From IMG/VR virus record IMGVR_UViG_3300017989_000073, positions 1-64,000 of that record: a stretch of 64,000 nucleotides of DNA. The stretch is one strand, 5' to 3'. The notes beneath the pieces were generated by a model that worked only from the letters and a program-made list of their open reading frames with translations, was not told the DNA's origin and ran no database searches. Both the position numbers and the translations under genes were made by a program. Origin of the DNA: a virus. Positions within the stretch are counted from its first letter, which is position 1. Every line of letters starts with the position of its first letter. Of this stretch, positions 15,402 to 24,494 are shown one piece after another.

Positions 15402-15805
15402 TGAGCGACGGTCTTGAAGTTCGCAGGTCCCACCAACCCTTGATTATCGATCCGAAGGTAGTGCGCCCCCTACCCCCGGCGCTGTGGGGGCACGCCTGCT
15501 CATGGTGCGACAAGATGCAGTCGGTGTGGGAGGTCTTCGAGGATGGTGCACAGAAGAAGGGTCAGCCGGTCTGCTCGCTCTGTTGGCTATATCAGTCGGA
15601 CTGGGGGAGGGCTAGGCGGACGGATGTGGATAAGATGCTCCGCGCGGTGGAGTTAACATCCAGGGAGATCTTTAGAAGAGATGACGCCGGCAGACTCTGG
15701 TCTTGTTCGGACGCTGATCGCATTTTGGCTTCTATCGCAGTGACTTCACGTGTGGCTGCACAGCGAGCGCTGATGGCGAAGTTCGGAGGGACGGATGGGA
15801 CGTGA
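15401..15805 (+). CDS. Zinc-finger hypothetical protein
   Basis: 134 residues from the ATG at 15401, which overlaps the nuclease stop (TGATG). A pair C-S-W-C (about 34-37) and C-S-L-C (about 60-63) makes a zinc-binding treble-clef-like unit with Trp residues. The remainder is helical. It overlaps the RuvC gene by 11 nt. Function unknown; the operon context is Holliday-junction processing. Confidence 0.7.
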   Translation: MSDGLEVRRSHQPLIIDPKVVRPLPPALWGHACSWCDKMQSVWEVFEDGAQKKGQPVCSLCWLYQSDWGRARRTDVDKMLRAVELTSREIFRRDDAGRLWSCSDADRILASIAVTSRVAAQRALMAKFGGTDGT

Positions 15806-16376
15806 AGTTTTTATTTTGGGGGCAGACCCTGGTTTTGCTTCGTTCGGGTTCAGTGTCGTACGGCTGAGGGACTCGTATGAGGAGATCGTTCGGACGGATG
15901 TCATCCGGACGCAGCCTTCGGCGAAGAAGCGCGGGGTCAAGGTAGCGGATGACAATTTTCGGAGATCCCAAGCTATCGGGGCTGTCCTACATGAAATCGT
16001 GCGAGAGTACTGCCCGATGGTGTTCGCTGCCGAGTCGGCTTCCTACCCGAGGAATGCCAGTGCGGCTGTGAAGCTTGCTTTGGCGTGGGGTGTGGTTGCG
16101 GATTTGTGCCTTGTGCACCAGCTTCCGTTGGTTCAGGCCAGCCCGCAAGAGATCAAGAAGGCGCTGTGCGACGACAAATCGGCCTCCAAGGAGGATGTAC
16201 GACGTGTGATGGAGGGCAGGTACCCGGGGCAGTTCGATGCTTTCAAGACTCGGTTTCCGGCGCGAAAGCCTCCCCAGCCTAATGGGCAGTGGGAGCACGG
16301 ATTCGATGCGGCCGGAGCTGTGGTGACATGCCTCGATACGGATGTGCTGAAGATGGCACGGGGGATGTCTGGGTGA
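15795..16376 (+). CDS. ruvC: RuvC-like Holliday junction resolvase
   Basis: The product has 193 residues. The RNase H-fold core starts with I-L-G-A-D-P-G (catalytic Asp about 11), followed by F-A-A-E-S (Glu about 80) and H-G-F-D-A-A-G (acidic residue about 171). These are the RuvC metal-binding positions in the right order and spacing. Poxvirus and phage RuvC proteins have similar length. It would resolve junctions or debranch concatemers before packaging. Adjacent SSB and nuclease genes support a recombination role. Confidence 0.88.
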   Translation: MGREVFILGADPGFASFGFSVVRLRDSYEEIVRTDVIRTQPSAKKRGVKVADDNFRRSQAIGAVLHEIVREYCPMVFAAESASYPRNASAAVKLALAWGVVADLCLVHQLPLVQASPQEIKKALCDDKSASKEDVRRVMEGRYPGQFDAFKTRFPARKPPQPNGQWEHGFDAAGAVVTCLDTDVLKMARGMSG

Positions 16377-16380
16377 GAAG

Positions 16381-16692
16381 GTGAGAGGTATAAATCGTAC
16401 GATCATATCTGGCAATGTGTCTCGGGATATCCACTACGGGACGATGCCAGGTGGGGGGTCGGCGTTGTCCTTCACCATGGCGTCGGATCGAGTGGCGAAC
16501 GGTACCACCATCACGGCGTGGGTGAAGGTGAATGTGTACCTCGATGCGCTGATCAAGGTTTGTCGGGGTCAGCTGATGTGCGGGGGTTACGTGATCGTGG
16601 ATGGGGAGCTGATGAACCGGGACGGTAAGTACGGGCGGCTCACTGAAATCCGGGCGAGGGAAATCGTATTTGTGAAGGAAGGTCGCGAATGA
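16381..16692 (+). CDS. ssb: Single-stranded DNA-binding protein, OB-fold SSB family
   Basis: The product has 103 residues. The sequence N-R-T-I-I-S-G-N-V-S-R-D near the N-terminus, followed by S-F-T-M-A-S-D and W-V-K-V-N-V-Y, is the SSB OB-fold signature; the second half has G-G-Y-V-I-V-D-G-E-L. It stops right after the fold and has no acidic tail, unlike the protein at 8976. The start is GTG 16381; SSBs usually start at M-N, and an ATA codon at that place has GAGAGG upstream, so a rare start is conceivable. The next gene overlaps by ATGA. Confidence 0.88.
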   Translation: MRGINRTIISGNVSRDIHYGTMPGGGSALSFTMASDRVANGTTITAWVKVNVYLDALIKVCRGQLMCGGYVIVDGELMNRDGKYGRLTEIRAREIVFVKEGRE

Positions 16693-17552
16693 GTGCCGTC
16701 GCTTCGATAGCCGATGCTCCCGGTACGGAAAACTGGGGTACGAAGATCCGACGTAGAGCGAGGATGCTCGTCAAGTCGATCGACCAGGGGTACATGGAGC
16801 TGGCTGAAATCCTGCACACGGTGTGGTCCACGCCGATCAACGGGGAGCGCCACAACGCCTGTGTGACGGTGGCTTGGGGGTACGACAGTTATGTCCAGTG
16901 GGCGGAGGAGGAGCTGGGAATTCGGCGCCGGAAGGCGGAGGTCCTAAAGGCTATCTGGCACCATCTCCATGTTACACTCGGAGGGAAGCTCGACGACCGC
17001 GCTCGCCGGAAGATCATCGCCCTGGGGTGGACGAAGGTTCGTGAGTTGATACGGGTGCTCGACGAGCACAATGCGGAGAAGTGGGTGGAGGTGGCGGAGC
17101 ATCTGAATTACAACGAGCTGTGCGAAGCCGTTCGGCGGGCTCTCAAGGACCAAGAGAAGCATGACCAGGCGGCAGCTGTCGGTACAGTAGACGAGGACGA
17201 GGACGACGAGTTCAAAGGCGTAGACCCTCCGGACGACATTGGGCGATTCAAGGATCTGAAGTTCCGCCTCACGCCCGAACAGAAGGCGAATATCGAGATG
17301 GCTTTGGATCGAGCAAAGCAGCTCGCAAACTCCACCAAGTCGGGGCACTGTCTCGACCTCATTTGCACTGACTTCCTCAGCACGAACGACTTCAAGCGTC
17401 CGGACGACCCACATCGGCATCTCGTTTTCCTGGCGAAGTTCGAGCGCTTGATGGGGAAGCGGCTTGTAGTCATAGATGCCAAGACGTGGTTGATTGAGTA
17501 CGGGATGGACGCTTTGGAGAAGGCGGCCGAGGCTATGGAGGATTCCGAATGA
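16689..17552 (+). CDS. Hypothetical protein in the SSB-ParB operon
   Basis: The product has 287 residues, starting inside the SSB stop (ATGA). The N-terminal 150 residues are helical with basic helices and aromatic positions, possibly HTH-like (Y-V-Q-W-A-E-E-E-L-G-I-R-R-R-K-A-E-V). An acidic run (D-E-D-E-D-D-E) near 167-172 separates it from a second helical domain. I do not recognise a family. Tight coupling with SSB and the ParB-like gene suggests a shared DNA-handling role. Confidence 0.72.
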   Translation: MSAVASIADAPGTENWGTKIRRRARMLVKSIDQGYMELAEILHTVWSTPINGERHNACVTVAWGYDSYVQWAEEELGIRRRKAEVLKAIWHHLHVTLGGKLDDRARRKIIALGWTKVRELIRVLDEHNAEKWVEVAEHLNYNELCEAVRRALKDQEKHDQAAAVGTVDEDEDDEFKGVDPPDDIGRFKDLKFRLTPEQKANIEMALDRAKQLANSTKSGHCLDLICTDFLSTNDFKRPDDPHRHLVFLAKFERLMGKRLVVIDAKTWLIEYGMDALEKAAEAMEDSE

Positions 17553-17788
17553 CGGACGTTGGTATAACGCTGCCTGTGTCTCCAGACAACATTCACGAGG
17601 AGCTGGAGAGCGTGGAGAAGCTCGTGAAGAAGTGGCGGGAGGCAGTGGGGAAGGGACTCCCAGGGATCGACATTCCGACTCAAGATGCTGAGGCGAAGTT
17701 GGATGCCTTCATGCGTCAGCTCACCGGGGAGCTGATTCTTGTCGCAGGCAAGTGCCAGAATCTGGCTGTAGTCCTATCCGAGCGATGA
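17549..17788 (+). CDS. Small helical protein, 79 aa
   Basis: Its ATG overlaps the previous stop and its stop overlaps the next start (ATGA), so it is translationally coupled on both sides. The product is a helical, mostly acidic protein with no cysteine-rich or membrane segments. It may be a partner of the ParB-like protein encoded next. Family unknown. Confidence 0.65.
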   Translation: MTDVGITLPVSPDNIHEELESVEKLVKKWREAVGKGLPGIDIPTQDAEAKLDAFMRQLTGELILVAGKCQNLAVVLSER

Positions 17789-18585
17789 CCGACGTTCCTA
17801 CACGACTGGAGAACCTGGACCCTGGGCTTCTCGACAACAACCCATGGAACCCGAATTTCATGGAGCAGGACGACTTCAATCGTCTCATTCGGGAGATTGA
17901 AGACGTTGGGTTCATCGCCCCTGTACAGGTCGTCCCGATCGAGGGCGGTCGGTATCGGATCGTCGGAGGCGAACATCGCGTAGCGGCGGCGAGGGAGCTG
18001 CGTCTCGGCACGATTCCGGTGATGGTGCTGGAGGGACCCCGGTGGCAGGATGAGGAGCTTCAGAAGCTCGTAACAGTTCGTCTGAACGCGCTGACTGGGA
18101 AGGTCAATCCAGACAAGATGGCGATTCTATATCGCCAGATGGCGAAGAAGTACGGGGAGGACGCTCTTCAGAATCTGTTTGCCTACACGGACCAGAATGC
18201 ATGGGACAAGCTTGTCAGTGGTATCAAGCAGGGTCTCTCCAAGGCGGCGCTTCCGAAGGAGAAGCAGAAAGAGTTCACCGAGAAGGCGAAAGAGGCGAAG
18301 ACCCTGAAGGACCTGGAGCGGATTCTCAATGAGCTGTGGTCGAGCTACGGGGACACGGTTCAGCTCTCGTTCATGATCTTCACTTACGGCCGCCGGGAGC
18401 ACTTCTACATCTCCATGGATAAGAAGACGCGCGAGGCGGTGAAGAAGATCGGAGCGCACTGCAAGGGGCACGCGAAGGATATCAACACTGTGGTTGGACC
18501 CGCACTCCAGGCACTCGCGGACGTCCTTGAGAAAGACGCCTCCCCGAAGAAGGCTGAGCCAGTCCAAGACGACGTTTGCTTTTGA
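17785..18585 (+). CDS. ParB/sulfiredoxin-fold nuclease-like protein
   Basis: 266 residues from the ATG at 17785 (ATGA overlap); an in-frame upstream ATG at 17752 is less likely. Residues about 8-95 form a ParB N-terminal domain with N-N-P-W-N-P-N, G-F-I-A-P-V-Q-V and the CTPase/nuclease signature G-G-E-H-R-V-A-A-A. No HTH typical of segregation ParB is evident; the rest is helical and lysine-rich. The C-terminus, D-D-V-C-F, resembles the SSB-like tips of other replication proteins here. It more likely acts in DNA processing or gene control than in partitioning, as no parA is seen. Confidence 0.82.
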   Translation: MTDVPTRLENLDPGLLDNNPWNPNFMEQDDFNRLIREIEDVGFIAPVQVVPIEGGRYRIVGGEHRVAAARELRLGTIPVMVLEGPRWQDEELQKLVTVRLNALTGKVNPDKMAILYRQMAKKYGEDALQNLFAYTDQNAWDKLVSGIKQGLSKAALPKEKQKEFTEKAKEAKTLKDLERILNELWSSYGDTVQLSFMIFTYGRREHFYISMDKKTREAVKKIGAHCKGHAKDINTVVGPALQALADVLEKDASPKKAEPVQDDVCF

Positions 18586-18621
18586 TGCGTTGTCGTCTCG
18601 TTTCCTACAAGGGCTTCGAGT

Positions 18622-18650
18622 TTGTCGCTAACCTATGGTACTCATAGAGT
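18622..18650 (+). promoter_or_regulatory. Sigma70-like promoter for the giant gene
   Basis: TTGTCG (18622-18627) and TAGAGT (18645-18650) are spaced 17 bp apart. Predicted transcription start near 18657 leaves about 25 nt of leader containing GAGAGG before the ATG at 18682. Confidence 0.5.
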
Positions 18651-18681
18651 CGTCCGGTGGATCGATTCGAGAGGCTTGACC

Positions 18682-21600
18682 ATGGGTGTAATGACTGAAG
18701 TCACGGAACAGCCCTTGCCGGCCCTGCTAGAAGCGAAGAAAGGGCCAAACCCTGAGAAATTCATTCCTGTTTTTGATTGGTCTTCAAGCCACGTGTGGGT
18801 TTGGTTGCGGTCTCCGGGTGGGAAGATCGTTGGGCCGTCGAAGCTGCTGAACTCGCACGTGCAGAAGTTCAGCGCGAAGCTGGGGTGGCCGAATCAGGTG
18901 ATCACGTATGCCGGAATGATCGACCCGACCTCGTACTCGGGTCCTGCTGATATCTACCCAGCGACCTGGAAGGCTGGGGATTCGCTGGAGCCGGATCAAC
19001 TACTAGGGGCCTCCGTCAAGGCTAAGTTCAAGCCCCCCGTCCTGTCTGCATCTGGGAAAAAGGTTGCAGCTTTGAAGGTGCCGTCTGGGGTTGTTTGGAC
19101 GGCGGAGAAGGACCCCAACGGGTATCCGATGGGAGAGGACGAGAATTCGGGAGAAGAGTTTTCGGTCCTTCCTAACGGTAAGTTCGGCCAGTGGGACGCT
19201 TCGGAGGGGGTCTACTATGCCGTCGTAGAGGAGGACGGCATGATGGTGGTGTGGAACGCTCCGAAGTATAAGTTGGGGGATGTTCAGGCCGCTCCTCCGA
19301 AGCTGCCCCAGGTGCCGGGGAAAGACGAGCCGGACGCAAAGCCTCCGGAGCATTTTGAGCTACCTCCGAATTATGCTGTCCAGAAGGTGACGCCGACGCA
19401 CGTAGTGGCTACGGCACCGGATGGTACGAAGGTGAAGTGGATCAGCGTGACCGACCACTGGGTCCACGCGGATGAACCTCACAAGGAGCACGAGCCGCTG
19501 CAGGCGGCCGGAGTAGCTCCAGAACCGCCGAATAAGCCCAAGGCAAAGAAGTCTAAGGCCAAGGCTGCCCCGGAGCCTGAGGAGCCCTCCTCGCCTAAGG
19601 GTGCCCCTTCTGTGCCCGAGCCGGGAACGAAGATGGTTTTGTCGGACGAGCCTGAGCCGGCCCCGCACTTGACGGTGTACACGGGGATGACGGACCCGAA
19701 TGGGCTCCCTCTCGTGGACGAGGTGCCAGAGGGAGATTACGAGGACGAAGATGTAGTCAAAGGGCTCACGCTCCTGCCGGATGATCGGGTTGCCCGGTGG
19801 AAGCCCAACGCCGGTCACTACCTGGTGTACGAGTACAACCCGCATTACGGGTTCATGTACTCGAAGCATGGGGACACGGTCACGGTGGATGAGGCGGATC
19901 AGCTGCTCCAGGCTCTGTCGTTGGCGGTCAAGAAGGGGCGCTATCACAAGGTCTCCCATGCCGGGGCGGGCAAGCCTCAGGTTTCAACGCACGCGTATCC
20001 GTTGCCTGAGGGCTGCAAGCTGATCTCCAAGAAGGACCTGCATGGCTTTCCGATGGTTGTTTCAACCCCGGACGACGAGGATGAGGAGGTGCACGAGCTG
20101 ACACTCCTCCCGAATAGCCGGCTTTCACGATGGGACGCTAAAGCGAACAAGTACCTCTACTGGGAGTGGCGGGATATTTTCGGGGACTACAACTACTACC
20201 CGACCCACCCGCCCGAATGGATCAACTTGAAGCAGGTGCAGAAGATGGCGGTTCAGGCTGGCGGAGGGCTTCCGCCGAAGCCGAAGAAAGCTCCTGCACC
20301 GCCACTGCCCATCACCTGGGCAAAGTCCTCGCCGCCGAAGAAGCCGGCGATATCCGCTGCTTTGGCTGGGATGTTGAAGCCGACGGGAAAGAGCGACCCC
20401 AAAGGCTACTCGACGGGGTCCTACCACAAAGATACGTACAGCATGTTGCCGGACAACAAGGTTGGCAAGTGGTCCGGGCCTAACGGTGCCTATATCCTAT
20501 ACAAGTACGACGCGTCGAGCGACAGCTTCTACAACACCGCCCACATTTGGACTCCTCCTGGCCACCATCGAGCGCTCTCAACAGCTCTGATTGGTGGCAA
20601 GGACTTTGCCCAGGTGATGGACAGCGCTGGAACTGAGGCAATTGTCCTCCCGAACGGGAAGTTCGTTCAGTATTCGAAGGGCAAGTATGCTGTCCTGAAG
20701 GTGAATCCGACGAAGGGAAAGGTGTTTGAGAAGACCGGCGAGGTCTTGACGAACCAGGACATCCTGGGCCTTGAGACGGGTGCGCATCTCAGTCTGAAGC
20801 CTACGGGGGAGGTGGACGTGCACGGCCTTTCCACGTACAAGGTGACGGAGGGCTCCCAAATCGGGGCAGTTTTTACCTTGCTCCCGAACGGGGACTTCGC
20901 TCGGTGGAACTTCGCAAAGCAGGCATATCGGCGATACGACCATGAGGCTTCGGATAACCCTGAGGTGCCATCAGTGTGGTATCAGTCGGTCCCTGCCGAG
21001 TGGTTCACATTGAACGATGTGAACGCTATGTACTTGAAGTCGGGGACGGAGAAGGCGCACCCCGAGGACACACATCTAAAGCCTGCGGACACATTGAAGC
21101 TTACGGGTTCGGTTGACCCGAACAGCTACCCGTATGTCGAGGTCACCTCTGGAGTCTCGAAGGGGCTGGTTCTGTCGATGCTCCCGAACGGCGTCTACGC
21201 GAAGTGGCGGAAGGTGGTAAGCCTTTACCACGTGTATGCGTATCGCCCCGACATGGGTGCTTGGGCAGCGGCAAGTCCGCAGAAGATGTTCAGTCTGAGT
21301 GATTTGGAATCATCTGGAGCGGTTCCTGAGGAACCGGAGCCCGAGCCTACTCCGGCTCCAAAAGCGCCTCCGACAGCGGTCTTTGTGACGCCCCAAGGGG
21401 ATCTGCCTGATCCGAACACGTTGGAGGATATTGGCGCAGCGAGCCTGAAGGGGGTTGGCAAGAAGACGCGGCTCCGAGATCCGGAGACGGGCAAGCTCTA
21501 TCTGTTCAAGCCAGCGCTGCCGAAGACAGGACCGAAGAAGACTCAGGCGTTCAAGGCGAAGTCTCAAGAAGCCTTTGCCGCGATCGCTGCTGTGGGGCGT

Positions 21601-23976
21601 CCGGACGCTCACGTTCCGGTCGAGACGGTGAAGTACAAAGGCCAGCTCGGTACTCTCCAGCCGATGCTCGACTTGGATGAGGCTCAGCCCGATCTCGCTG
21701 GAGTGCCTCCTGCTGATTTGACGGAGCAGCAGAAGGTCGATGTGGCGTCTGAACACCTGTTGGATTGGCTCATGTCCCAGCACGACTCATTTGCTGCGAA
21801 CTTAGTGCTGACAAAAGATGGTCGGATCGTTGGGATCGACAAGGAGCAGGGTTGGAAGTACGTCGATCACGCTACTCAGTCGGATCGACTCGCCACGGAC
21901 TACAAGCCGAACTCGGTCCTGTACGGCGAGCAGGAGCCCTACTACAACAAGTTCTGGAAGGCGTTTGCTGATGGTTCGATGAGTTTTGATCCAGAGGCGA
22001 TGAAGGCCACTCTGGAGAATCTGGAGGCGATGGACCCGCGGAAGATGGAGGCGGCTCTCGAGGACTATGCTGCCTCCCGAGATGACATGCGAGGTCCGAC
22101 CAAGGCCTACGATCGCTATGCCTTTGTGAAGAAGATGCTGAGCCGGAAGAACACTCTCCGGTACGACTTCGAGCAGTTCATCACGGAGCAGTACGAGAAG
22201 CGCACTGGCAAGAAGGGCAAGTTCACTTTCAATACCGGTTGGGTCCCTGAGGGGGAGACGGTGGGACCGAAGTTCCAGACTATCTCTCAGAGCGCTCGCG
22301 AGTGGATTTTGAGCGAATTCGGCCCGAAGGCCTTGAAGCCTCACAATGAGTTCCCCGAGCTGGTTTTGGTTCGCGTGGATCGCTTGGAGCCAGTCACGAA
22401 GGTCCAGGAGTTTTTGAGCACGATGGGCGTAGAGCCTGCCACGCACGATCCGGATGGGGGTCTTATTCCCAACAATCCGATCTTTGGCTCGAACTACAAC
22501 AGTGTCATTGTGCGAGCGGACGATCTGAACAAGGTCGTGACGAAGGAGCAAGAGATCAAGCAGGACCCGGGGCAGAAGTACGCAGACCACCTCGGTTCCC
22601 CCACATACCTGTCTCAGGTGTTAGCTCCGGAGGCTTCTCCGGGCGACATTGAGGGGCTATCCAAGGTTCATACAATGCAGCTTGGTCCGCTCGGGCGTGA
22701 TTTCACACTCGATGCGGATGCGGTGGAGCAGCAAACGGCGTCGGTGCAGCGGGTAGTCGAGGACGGCGAGACGTACTACCGGGTCCATTTCAAGCTTCGG
22801 GAACCGTATTGGCGTTCTCTTCAGAACCTAGGCAAGTCCTCTACGTTCACGTGGTCCCTAGGTGCGTATGATGGTGGTCAGGATGCCCTGGTGGTCAGCG
22901 AGGGGTACCAAACGGGAGCGCTGTCGAAGCCTGCGCGTCACTGGAAGTTCGGGAAGGACGAACTCTATGTTATGACGGACAGTGCTTCCTACACGTTCAT
23001 GGGGTCTGTCTATGCCATCGTCCGATCCGGCGGTGACAAGGTGAGGTCGGTTCTCGACAAGATGTTGAAGGCGGTCGGGGTCGCTGGTCAGGTCATGAAA
23101 AACCCGACGAAGGAGGACATGCGACTCTACAACCTCTCACAAGCCCTCTGGTATCTCTCTCCGAAGTCACATCAGACGTTAGTAGCTGGTGGGGATATGA
23201 CGGCGGAGGCGATCACGAAGAAGCTCAAGGGGCACCTCGCGAAAGATGAGATTGATTCGATTCGCCAAGTGCGAGGGACGGTGGGGCGGGGAGCAGCGAT
23301 GGTTCCAGGCCTCTGGAGGAAGCTTGGAGGAGGAACTCCGGAGAAACCAGCGGTGCGATTTGTTTTCTGGAACGTCAACAAGACGAGCCTTCCAAAAATC
23401 CTGAAGTCTGCGGCTACGGGTATCCACGAGCGCGTGCGGATGGGGCTTCCTGGCGGAGGTAGCGGAACCGGGGCTTCCGAGACTACGGATATCGAGACTG
23501 GAGGGGCGGACACGACCACGATGCGGATTTCCACTGCTCAGGCGAAGAACACCGCGATCAGTACTGTCGGGAATGTCCGTCGTCCGGTTCGACTGATCAT
23601 CGCGCCCGAACTGCTTGACCGCCTCGATGTTTCTATCGCCTCCGGGGATGCTTTTGGGTGTCAGAACCCGGTCCACCATTCTAAAGGGCACTATTTCAAG
23701 AACCGCAAAGGTATGAGCGCTGCGATCAAGTCGTTCGACGGAGGTGGTTCGGCGACCCACCGGGGGAACACGGAAATTCAGATTCGTCGGGGGGTTCCCC
23801 CGCACCTTATCAAGCGGGCCTGTGTGAGCAGCGAGTCCGTTCGGAAGGTTGTTTTGGAGGAGTGTGAGAAGGCGGGCATCACGGAGCATAACAAAGTACC
23901 TATTGAGGACTTTGTGGTGGTTGAAGACAACGCTGGGTCCATTTATAATAAATACTTGAAGCCTCTGGGGTACTGA
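18682..23976 (+). CDS. Giant multidomain protein: LPNG/W repeats, kinase-like core, possible ADP-ribosyltransferase end
   Basis: 1764 residues. The ATG at 18682 has GAGAGG upstream and lies just after a promoter; a TTG at 18622 is in frame but inside it. Residues about 70-900 contain seven diverged copies of a 70-100-residue unit with a core D-P-N-G-Y-P, L-L-P-N-G-x-x-x-x-W and Y-x-x-Y (near 143, 334, 451, 570, 641, 709 and 809), joined by Pro/Ala/Lys-rich linkers. Residues about 915-1060 look like a compact kinase fold: K-L-Y-L-F-K, then H-D-S-F-A-A-N (Asp1035, Asn1039) and G-I-D-K-E (Asp1053), as in PI3/4-kinase or HipA-like enzymes. The last 130 residues (G-N-T-E-I-Q-I-R-R-G-V-P-P then helices) recall DarT-type ADP-ribosyltransferases. 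It may modify host proteins, as an early effector or injected protein. Domain calls are inferences by eye. Confidence 0.72.
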   Translation: MGVMTEVTEQPLPALLEAKKGPNPEKFIPVFDWSSSHVWVWLRSPGGKIVGPSKLLNSHVQKFSAKLGWPNQVITYAGMIDPTSYSGPADIYPATWKAGDSLEPDQLLGASVKAKFKPPVLSASGKKVAALKVPSGVVWTAEKDPNGYPMGEDENSGEEFSVLPNGKFGQWDASEGVYYAVVEEDGMMVVWNAPKYKLGDVQAAPPKLPQVPGKDEPDAKPPEHFELPPNYAVQKVTPTHVVATAPDGTKVKWISVTDHWVHADEPHKEHEPLQAAGVAPEPPNKPKAKKSKAKAAPEPEEPSSPKGAPSVPEPGTKMVLSDEPEPAPHLTVYTGMTDPNGLPLVDEVPEGDYEDEDVVKGLTLLPDDRVARWKPNAGHYLVYEYNPHYGFMYSKHGDTVTVDEADQLLQALSLAVKKGRYHKVSHAGAGKPQVSTHAYPLPEGCKLISKKDLHGFPMVVSTPDDEDEEVHELTLLPNSRLSRWDAKANKYLYWEWRDIFGDYNYYPTHPPEWINLKQVQKMAVQAGGGLPPKPKKAPAPPLPITWAKSSPPKKPAISAALAGMLKPTGKSDPKGYSTGSYHKDTYSMLPDNKVGKWSGPNGAYILYKYDASSDSFYNTAHIWTPPGHHRALSTALIGGKDFAQVMDSAGTEAIVLPNGKFVQYSKGKYAVLKVNPTKGKVFEKTGEVLTNQDILGLETGAHLSLKPTGEVDVHGLSTYKVTEGSQIGAVFTLLPNGDFARWNFAKQAYRRYDHEASDNPEVPSVWYQSVPAEWFTLNDVNAMYLKSGTEKAHPEDTHLKPADTLKLTGSVDPNSYPYVEVTSGVSKGLVLSMLPNGVYAKWRKVVSLYHVYAYRPDMGAWAAASPQKMFSLSDLESSGAVPEEPEPEPTPAPKAPPTAVFVTPQGDLPDPNTLEDIGAASLKGVGKKTRLRDPETGKLYLFKPALPKTGPKKTQAFKAKSQEAFAAIAAVGRPDAHVPVETVKYKGQLGTLQPMLDLDEAQPDLAGVPPADLTEQQKVDVASEHLLDWLMSQHDSFAANLVLTKDGRIVGIDKEQGWKYVDHATQSDRLATDYKPNSVLYGEQEPYYNKFWKAFADGSMSFDPEAMKATLENLEAMDPRKMEAALEDYAASRDDMRGPTKAYDRYAFVKKMLSRKNTLRYDFEQFITEQYEKRTGKKGKFTFNTGWVPEGETVGPKFQTISQSAREWILSEFGPKALKPHNEFPELVLVRVDRLEPVTKVQEFLSTMGVEPATHDPDGGLIPNNPIFGSNYNSVIVRADDLNKVVTKEQEIKQDPGQKYADHLGSPTYLSQVLAPEASPGDIEGLSKVHTMQLGPLGRDFTLDADAVEQQTASVQRVVEDGETYYRVHFKLREPYWRSLQNLGKSSTFTWSLGAYDGGQDALVVSEGYQTGALSKPARHWKFGKDELYVMTDSASYTFMGSVYAIVRSGGDKVRSVLDKMLKAVGVAGQVMKNPTKEDMRLYNLSQALWYLSPKSHQTLVAGGDMTAEAITKKLKGHLAKDEIDSIRQVRGTVGRGAAMVPGLWRKLGGGTPEKPAVRFVFWNVNKTSLPKILKSAATGIHERVRMGLPGGGSGTGASETTDIETGGADTTTMRISTAQAKNTAISTVGNVRRPVRLIIAPELLDRLDVSIASGDAFGCQNPVHHSKGHYFKNRKGMSAAIKSFDGGGSATHRGNTEIQIRRGVPPHLIKRACVSSESVRKVVLEECEKAGITEHNKVPIEDFVVVEDNAGSIYNKYLKPLGY

Positions 23977-24386
23977 TGATTCCCTTCAAGCGCGTGTACA
24001 GGATGAAGGTCGACGGCGACGACTCATGGGAAGTTGTCATGGGGGTGACTCCCTATCCGGACAATAGTGGGCTCTGGATGCTTCGAGCGAGCACCACGAA
24101 GCCTTCGACGGACGTGCTTGGGAGGGTTTTTGAAGGGGCTGAGGGGAAGCTTGTTGTGATCGGGGATCGGTTCCGAACGGTGTTGGAGCCTTTGACGCTT
24201 GGGCGCTTTGAGGGGATGCGGGCCGATATCGGTCAGTTCGATTATCTCCGAGGCATGGTTTCAACGGACGAGGCTCTGCAGGCGTGGTATTGGGACGAGT
24301 TCGGTACCGACGGTGACGGTGATGAGATCGAGCAGGCTGACATCCTGACGTGGTTGCATGCCAAGTTCCAGCCCGGGCCTATTTGA
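23976..24386 (+). CDS. Small partner of the giant protein, 136 aa
   Basis: Its ATG overlaps the stop of the giant gene (TGATG), which implies coupled expression. The product is acidic with alternating beta and helical segments, including W-E-V-V-M-G-V-T-P-Y and a W-Y-W motif near 108-110. It could be a chaperone, inhibitor or regulator of the large protein. No family was recognised. Confidence 0.65.
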   Translation: MIPFKRVYRMKVDGDDSWEVVMGVTPYPDNSGLWMLRASTTKPSTDVLGRVFEGAEGKLVVIGDRFRTVLEPLTLGRFEGMRADIGQFDYLRGMVSTDEALQAWYWDEFGTDGDGDEIEQADILTWLHAKFQPGPI

Positions 24387-24415
24387 TCTGCTCTTCTTTT
24401 TGTCCACAGAATCGG

Positions 24416-24444
24416 TTGCATTTCAAGAGCAAACGTGTGATAAT
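24416..24444 (+). promoter_or_regulatory. Sigma70-like promoter with extended -10
   Basis: TTGCAT (24416-24421) and GATAAT (24439-24444) are 17 bp apart, with TGT just upstream of the -10 hexamer. The gene at 24495 follows with its own AAAGGA site. Confidence 0.6.
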
Positions 24445-24494
24445 CCGATCACGGATGGCGGGGGTATTCACTCCCAGGGAAAGGAATACGGACG

